Source of the DNA: JBOGGN01 sp050744165
GTDB taxonomy: Bacteria; Actinomycetota; Acidimicrobiia; Acidimicrobiales; Palsa-688
DNA length: 26,908 nt
Assembly: GCA_050744165.1 (NCBI GenBank)
Contig: JBOGGN010000031.1
Coordinates: 1 to 26,908 of the forward strand
Direction of reading: 5' to 3'
Shown piece after piece: positions 14,947 through 26,480 of this stretch. How positions within the stretch are numbered: the stretch's first letter is position 1; the number at the start of each line of letters is the position of its first letter. Below the pieces are notes generated by a model. That model did not search any database, was not told the origin of the DNA, and saw nothing but the letters and a program-made list of their open reading frames with translations. Made by a program: the position numbers and the translations under genes.

Positions 14947-15822
14947 TTACGCGGTAGGGACGGGCCCTGAGTTCGGACCGCCAGCCGGCTCGGCTCCCAC
15001 CGTCGACCGGCGCCGCACGCGTACGATCACGGACTGGCTGGCCACCCCGAGGAGTGTCCCGTCCTCCGCCCACAGGTAGGCGTGACCGTGGCCGAAACCA
15101 TTGGCAATGGCCTCGATGTCGATGTCGCACAGGATCCACTCCGACGGCAGCAGCTGGACCACCCGGATGGTGTTGTCGAGGCTGTTGCCGATCGACGGCC
15201 GCCCCAGCGCCTGGGCGACGCCGGACGGTACGTAGTCACCGAGGACCGCCAGCCAGGCGGAACTGGGCTCCAACTGGCCGGGCAGCCGGGCCCAGAACGC
15301 GCAGCGCCCGTCGCCGCGGGTGCCGTCCAGCTCCTCGTACTGGCGGCCCCTGGCCAGGCGCAGCTCAACGCGTTCGAGCACGGTGCCGCTGAACTCGACC
15401 GGAGTGGCCCGGATGGCACACGCCTCGTGCCCGGGCACCTCGGGTGGGCGGACCCAGGTCCCGGTGATGTCGAGCGGCCGCCGGCCGAGCGCCGCGTTGA
15501 CCGTGAGGATTTCCGAGCCGTCGACCCTCCCGATGGCCCGAGCCTGGGTCGTCTGGTGGCCGACGACCGCCAAGTTGACCGAGAACTCCACGACGCTGCC
15601 GGTCGGCGCGTAGGACAGGTATTGGGCCGATGCCCACACCGCCGGCCGGCCGCTCGCATGTTCCATGGCAGCCACGCCGGCCGCCAGCCCGCACCCCCCG
15701 AAGAGGAAGTGGCCCGGGGTGGACACCCCGGCGGTCACCGGGAGCCGCCACAGAAGGGGGTCGGCGGTCGGCTCCAGGCCAAGGAACGTCCGAGCATCCA
15801 CGCCGAGGACGCTACCGGCCAC
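14947..15822 (-). CDS. acyl-CoA thioesterase-like double hot-dog protein
   Basis: A 291-residue TesB-type double hot-dog protein. The first hot-dog carries TPGHFLFGGCGLAAGVAAME and AVWASAQYLSYAPTGSVVEF. The second contains NSLDNTIRVVQLLPSEWILC and the closing HGHAYLWAEDGTLLGVASQS. Members hydrolyse acyl-CoA thioesters; the chain length cannot be read from sequence. The start is a GTG at 15822, or the later GTG at 15801 (MDARTFLGLEPT). It is first gene of the thioesterase-MBL-phosphatase operon and diverges from hsp20. Confidence 0.85.
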   Translation of the reverse strand: MAGSVLGVDARTFLGLEPTADPLLWRLPVTAGVSTPGHFLFGGCGLAAGVAAMEHASGRPAVWASAQYLSYAPTGSVVEFSVNLAVVGHQTTQARAIGRVDGSEILTVNAALGRRPLDITGTWVRPPEVPGHEACAIRATPVEFSGTVLERVELRLARGRQYEELDGTRGDGRCAFWARLPGQLEPSSAWLAVLGDYVPSGVAQALGRPSIGNSLDNTIRVVQLLPSEWILCDIDIEAIANGFGHGHAYLWAEDGTLLGVASQSVIVRVRRRSTVGAEPAGGPNSGPVPTA

Positions 15823-15848
15823 TCAACCCGGTGGGTCGCAGTAGAAAA

Positions 15849-15891
15849 TCTGAGTGTCTACTTGTCAAGAATCCTGTTCCTTGGATATAGT
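15849..15891 (+). promoter_or_regulatory. hsp20 promoter with a HAIR-like element over the -35
   Basis: -35 TTGTCA (15862-15867) and -10 TATAGT (15886-15891) are 18 bp apart and 42 nt upstream of the hsp20 ATG. Overlapping the -35, TCTGAGT-N7-TGTCAAG (15849-15869) matches 10 of 14 positions of the HspR operator CTTGAGT-N7-ACTCAAG at the exact spacing. The promoter is well supported; the HspR site is tentative. Confidence 0.65.
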
Positions 15892-15932
15892 GATTGCAGA
15901 ACCCATCAGGGACACCAAGGAGGATGCTTCAA

Positions 15933-16385
15933 ATGTTGATGCGTTTCGATCCTTTCCGTGAGTTCGACCGTCTCACCGAGCTGCAGAACCGGACGCTGCC
16001 CTCGTCGGTGCTGGCGATGGACGCCTATCGCAAGGGCCACGACTTCTTGGTCCAGCTGGACCTCCCCGGGGCCGATCCCGCCTCGATCAACCTTTCGGTC
16101 GAGAAGAACGTACTGACCGTGCAAGCCGAGCGCACCGCCGTCCCCCGCGAGCAGATCGACGAGGTGATCGTGACCGAACGCCGCTACGGCAGCTTCAGCC
16201 GGCAGTTGTTCCTCGGCGAGAGCCTGGACACCGAGAACATCCGAGCGGCCTATGACAACGGGGTGCTCACCGTCACCATCCCCGTCGCCGAGAAGGCCAA
16301 GCCGCGCCAGATCCAGATCGACAACGTGACGCCTACTGCGGCGCCGGTTGAGGCCCACTCGACCGACACCACCGTCGCCGCCTGA
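15933..16385 (+). CDS. small heat shock protein Hsp20/alpha-crystallin family
   Basis: A 150-residue ATP-independent chaperone. The N-terminus MLMRFDPFREFDRLTELQ is typical of actinobacterial Hsp20. The alpha-crystallin domain spans about residues 30-130, with DLPGADPASINLSVEKNVLT, ERRYGSFSRQLFLGE and the C-terminal strand DNGVLTVTIPVAEKAKPRQI. A strong AAGGAGGA (15917-15924) lies 8 nt before ATG 15933; an ATG at 15924 is too close to the Shine-Dalgarno. The C-terminal tail is Thr/Ala-rich. It has its own promoter. Confidence 0.95.
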   Translation: MLMRFDPFREFDRLTELQNRTLPSSVLAMDAYRKGHDFLVQLDLPGADPASINLSVEKNVLTVQAERTAVPREQIDEVIVTERRYGSFSRQLFLGESLDTENIRAAYDNGVLTVTIPVAEKAKPRQIQIDNVTPTAAPVEAHSTDTTVAA

Positions 16386-16430
16386 GCCCCTGAGCCGCTG
16401 ATCGGACCCGCCCCTGCCCCTCGGGGCAAA

Positions 16431-16460
16431 TCAAGGCCGATCAAGGCTGGTCAAGGCCGG
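16431..16460. repeat. 10-bp tandem repeat (TCAAGGCYGR), 3 copies
   Basis: Three adjacent decamers TCAAGGCCGA, TCAAGGCTGG and TCAAGGCCGG lie between hsp20 and glgX, one per helical turn. Just before it, TGCCCC-TC-GGGGCA (16415-16428) could be a weak hsp20 terminator stem. Confidence 0.75.
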
Positions 16461-16530
16461 GCACCCGCTCTCGATTTGGCAACAAGGGCGGGCGCCCGGC
16501 CTTCTGGCATCCGGTTACCCCGACCGGCGG

Positions 16531-16536
16531 TAGGGT
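16531..16536 (+). promoter_or_regulatory. candidate -10 element (TAGGGT) of first glgX
   Basis: TAGGGT, inside CGGTAGGGT, ends 11 nt before the ATG at 16548. The identical CGGTAGGGT lies 8 nt before the ATG of the second glgX (21399-21407, minus strand). Shared sequence at the same place in two otherwise different upstream regions suggests a common promoter. Confidence 0.4.
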
Positions 16537-16547
16537 AGAGGGGCGCC

Positions 16548-18647
16548 ATGCAGATCTGGCCGGGCCAGCCGTACCCGCTAGGGGCCTCCTTCGGGGGCGT
16601 CGGCACCAACTTCTCGCTGTTCTCCTCCGTTGCCGAGCGGGTGGAGTTGTGTCTCTTCGACGACCGAGGTGCCGAGACCCGCATCGACCTGCCGGAGAGC
16701 ACGGCCCTCTGCTGGCACGGCTATGTCCCCGACATCCTTCCCGGCCAGCGTTACGGTTACCGGGTCCACGGTCCCTACGACCCGGCCAACGGCATCCGGT
16801 GCCGCCCGTCGAAGCTGCTCATCGACCCCTACGCCAAGGCCATCGACGGCGACGTGGACTGGGACGAGTCCCTCTTCGAATACCACTTCGGGGCGCCCGA
16901 CGTGCTGGACAACGACGCCGACAGCGCGCCCCACGTCCCCAAGGCGGTGGTCGTCAACCCGTACTTCGAGTGGGAAAATGACCGCCACCCGCATACCGCC
17001 CGGGCCGACTCCGTGCTCTACGAGGTCCACGTCAAGGGCTTCAGCATCAACAACCCGCGGATACCCGAAGAGCTGCGGGGCACCTACGCCGGTATGGCCC
17101 ACCCGGCGTCGATCGAGTACCTGACCTCGCTCGGGGTCACCGCGGTGGAGCTGCTGCCGGTGCACCACTTTATCCACGACTCGCACCTCGTTGAGAAGGG
17201 GCTGCGCAACTACTGGGGCTACAACTCCATAGGGTTCCTGGCGCCCTACCACGGCTACAGCAGCCGGCGGCGCCCCGGCCAGCAAGTCGCCGAGTTCAAG
17301 GAGATGGTGAGGACGCTGCACACCGCGGGGATCGAGGTCATCCTCGACGTGGTGTACAACCACACCGCCGAGGGCAACCACCTCGGCCCGGTGCTGTCCA
17401 TGAAGGGGATCGACAACCTTTCCTATTACCGGCTGGTTCCCGACGACTGCCGTTTCTACTACGACACCACCGGTACCGGAAACAGCGTGAACGTCGGCCA
17501 CCCACACGTCCTGCAACTGATCATGGATTCGCTGCGCTACTGGGTCCTCGACATGCACGTCGACGGGTTTCGTTTCGACCTGGCGGCGACGCTGGCCCGG
17601 CAATTCCACGAGGTCGACCGGCTGTCGGCCTTTTTCGACCTGATCCAGCAGGACCCCGTGATCAGCCAGGTCAAGTTGATTGCCGAACCCTGGGATGTCG
17701 GCGAGGGCGGCTACCAGGTAGGCAATTTTCCACCCTTGTGGTCGGAATGGAACGGAAAATATCGCGACACGGTCCGAGACTATTGGCGCGGCGAGGACCA
17801 GAAGCTCGCCGATATGGCATACCGATTCACGGGTAGCTCCGACCTGTACGAAGTCAGCGGCCGGCGGCCCTCGGCCAGCATCAATTTCCTGACCTCCCAC
17901 GACGGCTTCACGCTGGCCGACCTGACCGCCTACAACGAGAAGCACAACGAGGCCAACGGCGAAGACAACCGCGACGGCACCGACGACAACCGCTCGTGGA
18001 ACTGCGGAGCCGAGGGCCCCACCGACGACGCCGAAGTGCTGGAGCTGCGAGGCCGCCAGCGGCGCAATTTCCTGGCCACGCTGCTCTTGTCGCAGGGCGT
18101 CCCGATGCTGCTCGGCGGCGATGAAATGGGGCGCTCGCAGGGCGGCAACAACAACGCCTATTGCCAGGACAACGAAATCTCGTGGTATGACTGGGAGCAC
18201 AACGAAGGGGCCCTGGTGGCCTTCACACAGCGCTTGCTCCAGTTCCGCCGAGACCATCCGGTGTTCCGCCGGCGTGAGTACTTCCAGGGCCGCCCGTTGC
18301 GAGGCGGCGGCGTCGACGACCTGGCGTGGCTGGCGCCGGATGGGACCGAGATGACCGACTCCGACTGGCAGGAGGGCTATGCCAAGTCGATCGGAGTCTT
18401 CTTGAATGGCAGCGCCATTCCCGGTCGGGACAACCGCGGAGAGCGCATCGTGGACGATACGTTCCTGGTGTTGTTCAACGCCCACTACGAGGCGATCGAT
18501 TTCATCCTGCCCGGTCCGCCCTTCGGAAAGCGGTGGATCCGCGTTCTCGACACTGCCGACGGTTTGACCGAGGGGGATGCCGCAGACGCCGGCCAGAAGG
18601 CGCCCGTCGAGGGCCGCAGCCTGGTGGTGCTCCGCCGGGTCGGCTGA
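16548..18647 (+). CDS. glgX: glycogen debranching enzyme GlgX (first copy)
   Basis: A 699-residue GH13 isoamylase-type enzyme that hydrolyses alpha-1,6 branches of glycogen. An N-terminal CBM48 domain (PLGASFGGVGTNFSLFSSVA) precedes the TIM barrel. Catalytic positions are HVDGFRFDLAATLAR (nucleophile Asp), KLIAEPWDVG (acid/base Glu) and FLTSHDGFTLADL (third Asp). LLSQGVPMLLGGDEMGRSQ and NAYCQDNEISWYDW are standard GlgX sections. GAGGGG precedes the ATG. Length is normal (~700). It pairs with a second full-length copy on the opposite strand 650 bp downstream. Confidence 0.95.
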   Translation: MQIWPGQPYPLGASFGGVGTNFSLFSSVAERVELCLFDDRGAETRIDLPESTALCWHGYVPDILPGQRYGYRVHGPYDPANGIRCRPSKLLIDPYAKAIDGDVDWDESLFEYHFGAPDVLDNDADSAPHVPKAVVVNPYFEWENDRHPHTARADSVLYEVHVKGFSINNPRIPEELRGTYAGMAHPASIEYLTSLGVTAVELLPVHHFIHDSHLVEKGLRNYWGYNSIGFLAPYHGYSSRRRPGQQVAEFKEMVRTLHTAGIEVILDVVYNHTAEGNHLGPVLSMKGIDNLSYYRLVPDDCRFYYDTTGTGNSVNVGHPHVLQLIMDSLRYWVLDMHVDGFRFDLAATLARQFHEVDRLSAFFDLIQQDPVISQVKLIAEPWDVGEGGYQVGNFPPLWSEWNGKYRDTVRDYWRGEDQKLADMAYRFTGSSDLYEVSGRRPSASINFLTSHDGFTLADLTAYNEKHNEANGEDNRDGTDDNRSWNCGAEGPTDDAEVLELRGRQRRNFLATLLLSQGVPMLLGGDEMGRSQGGNNNAYCQDNEISWYDWEHNEGALVAFTQRLLQFRRDHPVFRRREYFQGRPLRGGGVDDLAWLAPDGTEMTDSDWQEGYAKSIGVFLNGSAIPGRDNRGERIVDDTFLVLFNAHYEAIDFILPGPPFGKRWIRVLDTADGLTEGDAADAGQKAPVEGRSLVVLRRVG

Positions 18648-18663
18648 AGGTCCCGACGACTCC

Positions 18664-19284
18664 ATGAGGAAGCTGACCGTGCTGGTGGTGGTGCTCGCCG
18701 TCCTCGTGGCGGCGGCAGTGGTCTTCGACCTCCAGAGCAAGGTCTACATCGAGCATCAGCTGGAGCAGCGGGTCGACGCCAACCAGCCGGGCGCCGATGC
18801 CCACTTCGCGATCCAGGGTTTCCCGTGGTTGATCCCACTGGCCGCCAGCGGCCGGGTCGACAAGGTCACCGTCCACGAGGACCGGGTCAGCCAGGGGGAT
18901 TTCGTGCTCACCAACGTGGTGGTCACGGTGACCGGGGTCCGGATCGACCGGCATCTTTTGCTCGACAAACACCAGCTGCAGATCACCTCCATCGACTCGG
19001 GCACGCTCACCGCCCAGATGAGTCAGGACAACCTCGGCCAGTTGCTCGGGGTGCCGATCACGCTGGGCGCGGGCACCGCCACGGTCACCGTGGCCGGGAT
19101 CCAAGTGACCGCCAAGGTGTCGGTGGGCAACGGGCGACTGCGGGTCGACACGGGGGTGATCCCCATCTCCGTGCCCATCCCGCCGTTGCCGTCACTTCCC
19201 TGCCTGGCCCAGGTCACGGTGGTCCCCGGGCACCTGAACGGGTCCTGCGCCTTCCACCAAATCCCCGCCGCCTGGCTCGAATAG
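18664..19284 (+). CDS. LmeA-like DUF2993 phospholipid-binding protein
   Basis: A 206-residue protein. An N-terminal signal anchor (about residues 3-22, KLTVLVVVLAVLVAAAVVF) precedes a DUF2993 domain: AHFAIQGFPWLIPLAASGRVD, GDFVLTNVVVTVTGVRIDRH, then beta-rich repeats ending with a two-Cys region (PSLPCLAQ, NGSCAFHQ) that could form a disulfide outside the membrane. Mycobacterial LmeA is a periplasmic phospholipid-binding protein involved in lipomannan elongation; similar envelope work is plausible. It begins 16 nt after glgX and ends 12 nt before the convergent second glgX. Confidence 0.8.
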   Translation: MRKLTVLVVVLAVLVAAAVVFDLQSKVYIEHQLEQRVDANQPGADAHFAIQGFPWLIPLAASGRVDKVTVHEDRVSQGDFVLTNVVVTVTGVRIDRHLLLDKHQLQITSIDSGTLTAQMSQDNLGQLLGVPITLGAGTATVTVAGIQVTAKVSVGNGRLRVDTGVIPISVPIPPLPSLPCLAQVTVVPGHLNGSCAFHQIPAAWLE

Positions 19285-19296
19285 GCGGGGGCGATT

Positions 19297-19309
<13 letters not shown>
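19263..19309. terminator. bidirectional terminator-like inverted repeat over two converging stops
   Basis: CCCCGCCGCCTG (19263-19274) and CAGGCGGCGGGG (19298-19309) are a perfect 12-bp inverted repeat with a 23-nt loop. An alternative inner stem uses CCCCGCC with GGCGGGG (19284-19290). The structure spans both stop codons of the converging genes. Confidence 0.7.
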
Positions 19310-21390
<2,081 letters not shown>

Positions 21391-21433
21391 GACGGGTGAC
21401 CCTACCGGCCCCGTTCGCGCCGCCGCCGGGGCC

Positions 21434-22633
21434 TCAGCCCCACCAGAAGGCGGCCGCTACGATGCAGTACAGGCCGATCAGGGCCACTCCTTCCAGCCAC
21501 ACGTACTTGCCGTCGACCAGCACCACCAGCACGACGATGGTCGCCAAGGCCAGGGCGCATACTTCCAGCGCGGGAAAGACCAGGGTGAGCTGGGTGGGGC
21601 CGGTCAGGTGCGAGACGAGCACCAGGAGAGGCGTGAGAAGTAGGGCGATCTGCAGCGGGCTGTTGAGGATGATCGAGAGCGCGTAGTCCGGGCGGGCCGT
21701 CAGCGCGAAGCGGATCCCGACCACGTTCTCAACGGCATTGCTGGCGATGGCCACGATGACGAGGCCGGTGAAGGTCTGCGAGAGCCCGAGGGCATGGGTG
21801 GCGGGCGTCAGGGCCCCGACAAACCAATCGGAGGCCACCGCGGCGCCGAGGCTGCCGACCGCGAGCAGGGTGATGGCCAGGCCGAGGGGCCACACCCCGG
21901 GCCGGGCCGCCCCTGCCGGTTCCGGCGACTCGGGGGCTGCGGGCGATGCCGGCTTCGGCGCTTCCGGCGACTCGGGGACCGCGAGCGATGCCGGCTTCGA
22001 CACGTCCGACACGTCCGGCGCGTCCGGTGCCGCGGGCTCGGTCGGGTTGAGGGCCGAACCGCCGCGTAGCGAGTACGGGATGCTCATCGCGTAGACACCG
22101 ATCAGCACGATCGCCACCGCCCCTGACAGGCCGCCGGTGTGCGATGCCGCCGGGGTGTGGAGGTGGGAGGCCAAGGTGGGCACGAGGAGGGCAGCCACTG
22201 CGAGGAGCAGCAGCGTGCCGATCATGTGGGGGGCGTCAGAGGTGAAGCTCTGGTCCCCGTGGCGGAGGCCGCCGACCAGCACGGCTACGCCGAGAACGAG
22301 CAGCGTGTTGGCCAGGATGGAACCAACTAGGGCGGCTTGGACCACCCCGACGAGGCCCTCGCGGAGTGCGAAGATGCCGACGAACAACTCCGGGAGGTTG
22401 CCCAGCGCCGACTGCAGGAGCCCGGTCGGTCCAGGGCCAAAGCGCTCGCCGACCTGCTCCACCGACTGGCCGATGAGCGCTGCCAGGGCGGCGAGGGCCA
22501 CGGCCGCGATCAAGAAGGTGGCGATCGTACGCGGGCCGATGGCGGCGGCGATGCCCGCCACCACCGTCAGCGCGACGGCGGCTGCCACAATCAATCGCTC
22601 CGTACGGCTCAGGGCATGGAGGTCGAGGGCCAT
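21434..22633 (-). CDS. CaCA-superfamily cation/proton antiporter (Ca2+/H+ exchanger-like)
   Basis: A 399-residue membrane protein with two inverted five-helix halves. The alpha-1 repeat reads SALGNLPELFVGIFALREG with the key GN-PE, followed by VGSILANTLLVLG. The alpha-2 repeat reads VIVAIASNAVENVVGIRFAL, matching the usual GNAAEH with SNAVEN, then SIILNSPLQIALLLTPLLVL. The central loop is a repetitive Pro/Ala/Glu/Ser linker built on a 42-bp duplication. It should export Ca2+ or another divalent cation in exchange for protons. It lies 79 bp downstream of thiC on the same strand with no shared pathway evident. Confidence 0.87.
   Translation of the reverse strand: MALDLHALSRTERLIVAAAVALTVVAGIAAAIGPRTIATFLIAAVALAALAALIGQSVEQVGERFGPGPTGLLQSALGNLPELFVGIFALREGLVGVVQAALVGSILANTLLVLGVAVLVGGLRHGDQSFTSDAPHMIGTLLLLAVAALLVPTLASHLHTPAASHTGGLSGAVAIVLIGVYAMSIPYSLRGGSALNPTEPAAPDAPDVSDVSKPASLAVPESPEAPKPASPAAPESPEPAGAARPGVWPLGLAITLLAVGSLGAAVASDWFVGALTPATHALGLSQTFTGLVIVAIASNAVENVVGIRFALTARPDYALSIILNSPLQIALLLTPLLVLVSHLTGPTQLTLVFPALEVCALALATIVVLVVLVDGKYVWLEGVALIGLYCIVAAAFWWG
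21920..22003. repeat. 42-bp in-frame tandem repeat in the antiporter loop
   Basis: Two 42-bp copies beginning TTCCGGCGACTCGGGG (21920 and 21962), with several substitutions, encode a PESPEAPKPAS-like 14-residue unit in the cytosolic linker. Confidence 0.85.
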
Positions 22634-22712
22634 TGCGGATCGCGACGGTATCTGGGCGCTCGGGGGTCGGTCGCCCAGCGCTGACTCCGGCCCGGAACAC
22701 CCGGCCCTGGAC

Positions 22713-24482
<1,770 letters not shown>

Positions 24483-24485
24483 TCG

Positions 24486-24575
24486 GATCTCCCTCCACCG
24501 GCATTACCCGGATCAGGTTCGACGGTCGCGGCCGGTCAGCCGCCTCTCAGCCCGGTCCCTCCGAGCTCCCGTGTG
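24486..24575 (-). promoter_or_regulatory. TPP riboswitch (THI element)
   Basis: On the minus strand the leader shows ACGGGAGCTCGGAGGG, then GGGCTGAGAGG (pyrimidine-sensor CUGAGA), then GAACCTGATCCGGGTAATGC, and closes with GGAGGGA just before the thiC ATG. These are the conserved THI-box blocks in order. The closing GGAGGGA doubles as the thiC ribosome binding site, so control at translation initiation by TPP is likely. Confidence 0.96.
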
Positions 24576-24667
24576 CCCGATCAGTCTCGCGCGCCTGCCG
24601 GCACAAGGTTGCCCCCGAGCCAACGGCTACAGTTGACCGGTCTGGTCGCCGGGTACCGGCGCAACCG

Positions 24668-24739
24668 GGCGGCGTGGCCGAGTGGTTTAGGCAAGGGCCT
24701 GCAAAGCCCTGTACAGCGGTTCGATTCCGCTCGCCGCCT
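24668..24739 (+). tRNA. tRNA-Cys (anticodon GCA)
   Basis: A 72-nt cloverleaf. The acceptor GGCGGCG pairs perfectly with CGCCGCC. The anticodon stem AGGGC/GCCCT encloses loop CTGCAAA with GCA at 24701-24703. The T-arm GCGG-TTCGATT-CCGC is intact. Discriminator U, as required for tRNA-Cys. CCA is not encoded. Integrase debris begins about 145 bp downstream, so this tRNA was probably an integration site. Confidence 0.97.
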
Positions 24740-24838
24740 CCTTCCCAGATCTGCTATAACCGCAGGTCAGGGACGGTTTCGACGGTGACCGTAGCCGACC
24801 GCAGGCGACCGTTGAAGACCCCAGAAACCCCCTGGTTC

Positions 24839-24867
24839 GTGTCCATTCTGTGTCCACAGCGTGTCCA
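24839..24867. repeat. three GTGTCCA repeats at 11-bp spacing (candidate integrase arm sites)
   Basis: GTGTCCA occurs at 24839, 24850 and 24861, exactly one helical turn apart, between tRNA-Cys and the integrase remnant. Regular direct repeats in this position resemble arm-type binding sites of tyrosine integrases. Function is inferred. Confidence 0.5.
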
Positions 24868-24883
24868 AGCCACGGAGGTACCC

Positions 24884-25224
24884 ATGGGATCCATCGACAA
24901 GCGCAGCGGCAACTACCGAGCCCGCTACCGCGACCCGCTCGAGCGGCAGCGCTCCGAGACCTTCACCCGCAAGGCCGACGCCGAGCGCTACCTGCGCGAG
25001 GTCCAGGTCGAGGTCGACCGGGGCCGCTGGCTCGACCCCCGCGGCGCCGAGATGCCCGCTACGGCCATCTGTCTCCCGAGCTCGAGGAGGGCCTCGCTGC
25101 TTCGGTCGGTGTCAGGCTCCTCGAAGCCGGCGATCGGCGGTCGCAATCGAAGGTCGTACACGCAGCCTGTGGGAAGCAGCGCGCCGCGGGAGGAATGGCG
25201 AACGACTCCGGCGCTTCGCCTTGA
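24884..25224 (+). pseudogene. internally deleted tyrosine integrase (arm domain joined out of frame to C-terminal tail)
   Basis: From ATG 24884 the reading begins MGSIDKRSGNYRARYRDPLE, then SETFTRKADAERYLREVQVE and DRGRWLDPRG, which is the N-terminal arm-binding domain of phage/ICE tyrosine integrases. At about 25058 the homology jumps, in another frame, to ARYGHLSPELEEGLAASVGV, the typical end of the catalytic domain after the Tyr region. It stops at TGA 25222-25224. The core-binding and catalytic domains are missing, so recombination is impossible. Confidence 0.8.
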
Positions 25225-25301
25225 CCCCGCTTGCGGACGGTGCTGCGCTCGAAGTGCACCATGCCTTTGGTCAGTCCGCCCCGTGCGGCGGACTGAGCGT
25301 C

Positions 25302-25349
25302 ACGTTCGCAACGTAGAAGTCGCCAGTTCGAGTCCGGTCACCTCCACCC
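25302..25349 (+). other. degenerate tRNA 3'-half (candidate attachment-site remnant)
   Basis: CGTTCGCAACGT resembles an anticodon arm, followed by AGAAGTC (variable loop), GCCAG-TTCGAGT-CCGGT (T-arm with one mismatch) and CACCTCC-A-CC (acceptor 3' strand, discriminator, CC). The 5' half (GGAGGTG partner) is absent. Sequence differs from the tRNA-Cys end, so it derives from another tRNA. An integrase tail abuts it in converging orientation. Confidence 0.5.
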
Positions 25350-25481
25350 GGAAGAGTCCTGTTCAGAGGCAATTCTGGACTCGACCGGACGGGTCCCGGC
25401 AGGCTCCCGTGCCCGCTGCGTGCCCGTCGCGATGGAAAACCGTGCCCCTGAACGGGTCGCTGTGTCCCGGTTGGTGGGGTC
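25338..25481 (-). pseudogene. integrase C-terminal tail remnant
   Basis: On the minus strand the frame DPTNRDTATRSGARFS, ending at TGA 25340-25338, lines up with DAADQDAATRLGHGFP in the integrase fragment at 26481-26678. The DNA shares an exact 15-mer GGAAAACCGTGCCCC. No catalytic residues remain. It converges on the tRNA 3'-half, the usual int-att layout. Together with it, this accounts for the otherwise empty stretch 25225-25564. Confidence 0.55.
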
Positions 25482-25564
25482 GCCCGCACGACTGCCGCCC
25501 TGAGCGGGCTTGCCCGGTCGAGGTCTCCCCGGTGCCGGTCCCACTGGCGTGTTGTACTTCGTAG

Positions 25565-26194
25565 GTGCCGCAGTATCGAGCCTCGCCACCGCTTGTCGAC
25601 TGGCAGACTGCTCGTCAAGCCAAGATCGATGAGCTGAAGCGTGCACGCTCGTTGATCGGTGCGGCGAGTCCTGGTGCCGGGGCGGGCCGACCTCCGAAGG
25701 CGGGTACACAGCAGCTGAACGAGGCTCTGGTGGTCCGCCTCGTGACAGAGTTCCAAGGCTTCGTCCGCGACCTCCTCGACCTTTCCACCATCAAGGTCAT
25801 CCAAGGCTCAGGTTGCTCGGTCCAATACCAGCCCCAGCTGATCTCGGCTGCCACCCGGGGCCGGATGATTGACCGCGGCAATCCGCACCTCGATGCCATC
25901 AGGGATGACGCCAGCCGCCTCGGTATCGCCCAGGTCGGTAGCCACCTTGCAGCCAAGAACCGGCGCCATGCCGACGACGTGCAGGCGCTCAAGCGGCTTG
26001 CCGAACTGCGCAACGCGCTGGCCCACGACGACCAGGACAAGGTCTTGGCCCTCTCAAAGTCCGGTGTGCGACCGACCCTGGGCTATGTCTCCGGGTGTCA
26101 GAGCGCCTTGTCGCGGCACGCCCGCGCCCTCGACCATGTCGTGTGGGATCATTTGGCCGCCCTGTTTCCTATGCTTGATCCGTGGAGCCCGTGA
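25565..26194 (+). CDS. HEPN-domain protein with RNALAH motif
   Basis: A 209-residue, mostly helical protein. LAELRNALAHDD (Arg149, His154) is the R-x4-H motif of HEPN RNases. It is preceded by a long helical region (LNEALVVRLVTEFQGFVRDLL) and a NRRHADDVQALKRL helix, as in RiboL-PSP/abortive-type HEPN proteins. An in-frame TAG directly precedes the GTG at 25565, fixing the start region. The stop overlaps the next start (GTGA), so the two are coupled. It sits between integrase remnants. A toxin-like or defence RNase role is an inference; some HEPN proteins are not catalytic. Confidence 0.7.
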   Translation: MPQYRASPPLVDWQTARQAKIDELKRARSLIGAASPGAGAGRPPKAGTQQLNEALVVRLVTEFQGFVRDLLDLSTIKVIQGSGCSVQYQPQLISAATRGRMIDRGNPHLDAIRDDASRLGIAQVGSHLAAKNRRHADDVQALKRLAELRNALAHDDQDKVLALSKSGVRPTLGYVSGCQSALSRHARALDHVVWDHLAALFPMLDPWSP

Positions 26195-26397
26195 CCATGC
26201 CGACCTTGAAGCCAGGCGATCGAGTGGTCGTCCCGTGGGGGCTCGAAGACGTCAGGGGTACCGTGCTCAGCCTCTTCGGCCCACCGGGAAAGCAGTACGC
26301 ACGGCTCGAGGTCGAGCTGAGCGGCGATGATAACCTTCCCATGGTCGAGGCGTTGACGCTCCCCGTCAGTCTCTTGCAGCGGACAGACGCCGCGTAG
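26191..26397 (+). CDS. small beta-rich protein, possible SH3-like barrel, coupled to the HEPN gene
   Basis: A 68-residue protein from GTG 26191 (GTGA overlap with the HEPN stop); in-frame alternatives are GTG 26182 and ATG 26197. LKPGDRVVVPWGLEDVRGTV and QYARLEVELSGDDNLPM show alternating beta strands with PGD-V and RG-V turns typical of KOW/SH3-like barrels. I do not recognise the family. Coupling to a HEPN gene suggests partner or antitoxin function, unproven. Confidence 0.6.
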   Translation: MTMPTLKPGDRVVVPWGLEDVRGTVLSLFGPPGKQYARLEVELSGDDNLPMVEALTLPVSLLQRTDAA

Positions 26398-26480
26398 GTC
26401 GTCAGCGTCGAGTGCTCCCTGGTCCGGGTCGTGCCGGACGACTGCGTTCGCTTAGTTAGGACCACTCAGAACCTCTCTAG

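Noticed and set aside
16578..18740. Very long minus-strand open frame opposite the first glgX
   Set aside because: The plus strand encodes an intact GlgX with all catalytic motifs; the antisense frame is a GC-skew shadow. The same holds for 19735-21399 opposite the second glgX.
25271..25804. Minus-strand open frame of about 177 codons
   Set aside because: It runs across the tRNA 3'-half and integrase tail and then antisense to the HEPN gene; the translated GDRTRTGDF-type text is a typical artefact of antisense tRNA sequence.
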